Of a stretch of DNA of 64,000 nt, positions 62,499 to 64,000 are shown piece after piece (within the stretch, counting starts at the first letter, position 1; every line of letters begins with the position of its first letter). The stretch comes from Candidatus Thalassospirochaeta sargassi. GTDB lineage: Bacteria; Spirochaetota; Spirochaetia; UBA9216. Location: NCBI GenBank assembly GCA_028532855.1, contig JAQQAL010000044.1, positions 78,334-142,333 on the forward strand. Direction: 5' to 3'. The translations under genes were made by a program, and so were the position numbers. The notes below the pieces were generated by a model. That model was given only the letters and a program-made list of their open reading frames with translations. It did not search any database and was not told the DNA's origin.

Positions 62499-62504
62499 TA
62501 TACT
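62499..62504 (+). promoter_or_regulatory. -10 box seven bases before the last gene
   Basis: TATACT at 62499-62504, then 7 bases to the ATG at 62512. The hexamer 17 bases upstream (TTCCAG) is a poor -35. No Shine-Dalgarno lies before the ATG, which fits the other leaderless candidates. Confidence 0.4.
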
Positions 62505-62511
62505 CCGTCTC

Positions 62512-64000
62512 ATGCATCATCTCTTTCGAATCCTGTCTGCAGGTATAATTTTAATCCTGTTTTCATGTGCGGTTCCAGATCCTGAGATGACTGTCGCTGA
62601 CTTTGACAGGAGGCTTGACAGCTCCATCACTGCGGACAGCCTTCCCATGGAAAGTATAGAATTGCTAGAACCCTATGACTCATATTTTCTTGCCTTGAAA
62701 GCAGCTGAATTCGGCTACTATCCGGAAGCCGTGAAGCTTGCCCGGTACTGCTGGAAAAATGCTGGAGGATTTATCGGTGAGCGTGCGGCGGAACTATGCA
62801 TAGATCTTCATCTATCGAACGGGAACTATCCAGAAGCTGAGTTTACAGCCTGCCTTGCTTCAGCTGATTATCCCGACAGTTACAGGTTGTGGCGGGCAGT
62901 CGTTGAAGCGGAGTATTGGCAGCGAAAGGATGCTGATGTGCTTGATACCCTGAGCCAGTCAGATGGATACTCTGAGTCCGGGACTGATGGAGAGCTTCAG
63001 CTGTTCCGCGCTGTATCATCCTTTCGGCTGAAAACTGAAAACTGGCAGAATGAGTGGATCAAGTTATTTATTGATGTTCCTGCATCGGAATACACCAGGC
63101 GCGGCTGGGATTATCTTGAGGCGGCCGGAGAGGTTGCATTCAGTGATTTCGAATCCTTTGAACAGTTGTTCAGGGCTAAATATGCCCAGGCGACTGGCCA
63201 TCATGCCGGGGCTGTTGAAGCCTATGACCAGTGGTTGACGCAGACCCCGGGTCAGGATGTCACTTCCACTGTGCTCAATGATCTTGAAAGCCTGTTTGTC
63301 AGGGGCGGGGGAAGGCTAGAAGGTGCCAGGTTGCTGGAACGTCATGCCGGAAATAGAATGGATTTTATTGCGGCAGCTGCCAGGCTTTACCGACGTGCCG
63401 GCTATTATGCAGATGCTGAACGATGCATGTCGAAAGTTATAGATGCGCGGGAGGGTGAGTTATCCGATAGAGAACTCTGGTATTCCCTGGACATCAGGAT
63501 TCGGAGAAACCTGACTAATGCGATTGACTCGCTTGATTTTTACATTGAACGATGGAATGACCCTGATTATTTTGCCGACAGCCTTGATAGTCTTTGTACA
63601 GCACTTGTCGGTAGAAGTCGCTGGAAGAGTATATACGAAATTGCTCGTAAGCTTGAACATTCAGGCCCTGTTTCAGTTTATGAACGCTGCAGATATATAA
63701 GCATGCGTGCAGCGCAGCTGGGTCTTATTGAAGCAGCCGGGTTTGAAGGGGCTTTCAGCGATATTTATTACAGGATACTGACGGGAGATTCTCTATCCGA
63801 GTTGAGTAACAACAGTGATTTACAGCAGCTTTCTGTCGAATGTACCGATCCGCCTGTACCGGCAAATGAATCTGAAAAGTTTATAGACGGGATGATACGT
63901 TACGGCATCGGGAATATCCTTGATGAGGTAAGGACCTACAGGGATGATTTATCCGAGGATTTTCTGGTATATTGCGCATCAAAGCTGGCGTCTGACGGTG
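62512..64000 (+). CDS. Helical-repeat lipoprotein, probable N-terminal part of a soluble lytic transglycosylase (cut by window edge)
   Basis: An open frame of 496 codons without a stop to the end of the window. It begins with a lipoprotein signal (ILFSC, Cys19) and continues as paired helices of TPR/Sel1 style (FGYYPEAVKLARYCWKNAG; RLYRRAGYYADAERCMSKV). The last visible part, KFIDGMIRYGIGNILDEVRT, resembles the helical superhelix preceding the SLT domain in Slt70-type transglycosylases, where phrases of the kind 'Gly-Leu, then Ala/Glu-rich' repeat. The catalytic domain, if present, lies beyond the window. A plain TPR lipoprotein is the alternative. It follows the LysM protein by 22 bases. Confidence 0.7.
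   Translation, partial: MHHLFRILSAGIILILFSCAVPDPEMTVADFDRRLDSSITADSLPMESIELLEPYDSYFLALKAAEFGYYPEAVKLARYCWKNAGGFIGERAAELCIDLHLSNGNYPEAEFTACLASADYPDSYRLWRAVVEAEYWQRKDADVLDTLSQSDGYSESGTDGELQLFRAVSSFRLKTENWQNEWIKLFIDVPASEYTRRGWDYLEAAGEVAFSDFESFEQLFRAKYAQATGHHAGAVEAYDQWLTQTPGQDVTSTVLNDLESLFVRGGGRLEGARLLERHAGNRMDFIAAAARLYRRAGYYADAERCMSKVIDAREGELSDRELWYSLDIRIRRNLTNAIDSLDFYIERWNDPDYFADSLDSLCTALVGRSRWKSIYEIARKLEHSGPVSVYERCRYISMRAAQLGLIEAAGFEGAFSDIYYRILTGDSLSELSNNSDLQQLSVECTDPPVPANESEKFIDGMIRYGIGNILDEVRTYRDDLSEDFLVYCASKLASDG

Noticed and set aside
1-64000. tRNA or rRNA genes, CRISPR array, insertion sequence or prophage
   Set aside because: No cloverleaf-like intergenic segment, regularly spaced repeats, transposase, integrase or phage structural gene was seen. 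A tRNA scan would confirm the absence.

Overview
The window looks like chromosomal DNA of a free-living spirochaete (Spirochaetota, probably Spirochaetales). This rests on four things. The elongation factor G is of the mitochondrial-like type shared by spirochaetes. There is a TRAP transporter with a TPR-lipoprotein T component, as in Treponema pallidum. Many predicted lipoproteins have relaxed spirochaetal lipoboxes (Ser-Ser-Cys, Phe-Ser-Cys). CarD- and LPP20-type proteins are also present. No rRNA, tRNA, CRISPR array, insertion sequence or prophage was seen, and most of the window is dense with genes.

Layout. 1-2104: end of a polyol/alcohol dehydrogenase, then a xylulokinase-like kinase. 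2196-4738: an orphan periplasmic binding protein next to a HisKA_2-type sensor kinase. 4759-9455: a DUF72 protein, an unknown protein, elongation factor G and a P-loop ATPase. 9626-11674: a chemotaxis receptor. 14022 down to 11683 (minus): the overlapping operon carD-ispD-ispF-nth. 14204-15770: alanine dehydrogenase with an Lrp/AsnC regulator. 20754 down to 15767 (minus): a polar amino-acid ABC transporter, an oligopeptide-binding protein and a DegT aminotransferase. 20917-28044: LysO exporter, a FecR remnant, a lytic transglycosylase, a DAHP synthase-prephenate dehydratase fusion, DUF4416, a lipoprotein and an M24 peptidase. 28247-36175: MFS transporter, leuS, a decayed gene with a poly-G tract, and several small enzymes. 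36234-41260: an RND-family protein, a membrane protein and a quinone reductase/DUF1295 pair. 45180 down to 41294 (minus): the TRAP transporter. 45321-48880: peptidase T, a FecR-domain protein and alanine racemase. 49016-55105: four exported proteins that may form an outer-membrane assembly. 55102-59850: a glycerophosphodiesterase and mnmE-mnmG-rsmG. 59854-64000: a TPR protein with a degenerate Mrr-like domain, an acidic LysM membrane protein and a truncated lytic-transglycosylase-like lipoprotein.

The genes serve amino-acid and peptide uptake and turnover (ABC, TRAP, PepT, M24, alanine dehydrogenase, alanine racemase, LysO), cell-wall remodelling, translation and tRNA modification, isoprenoid synthesis and environmental sensing.

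The most unusual signal is regulatory. In at least ten genes a sigma-70-like promoter, usually with an exact 17-base spacer, places its -10 box only 5-8 bases before the start codon, with no Shine-Dalgarno sequence between. This predicts frequent leaderless mRNAs. The best candidate for an undescribed protein system is the four-gene envelope cluster at 49016-55105.
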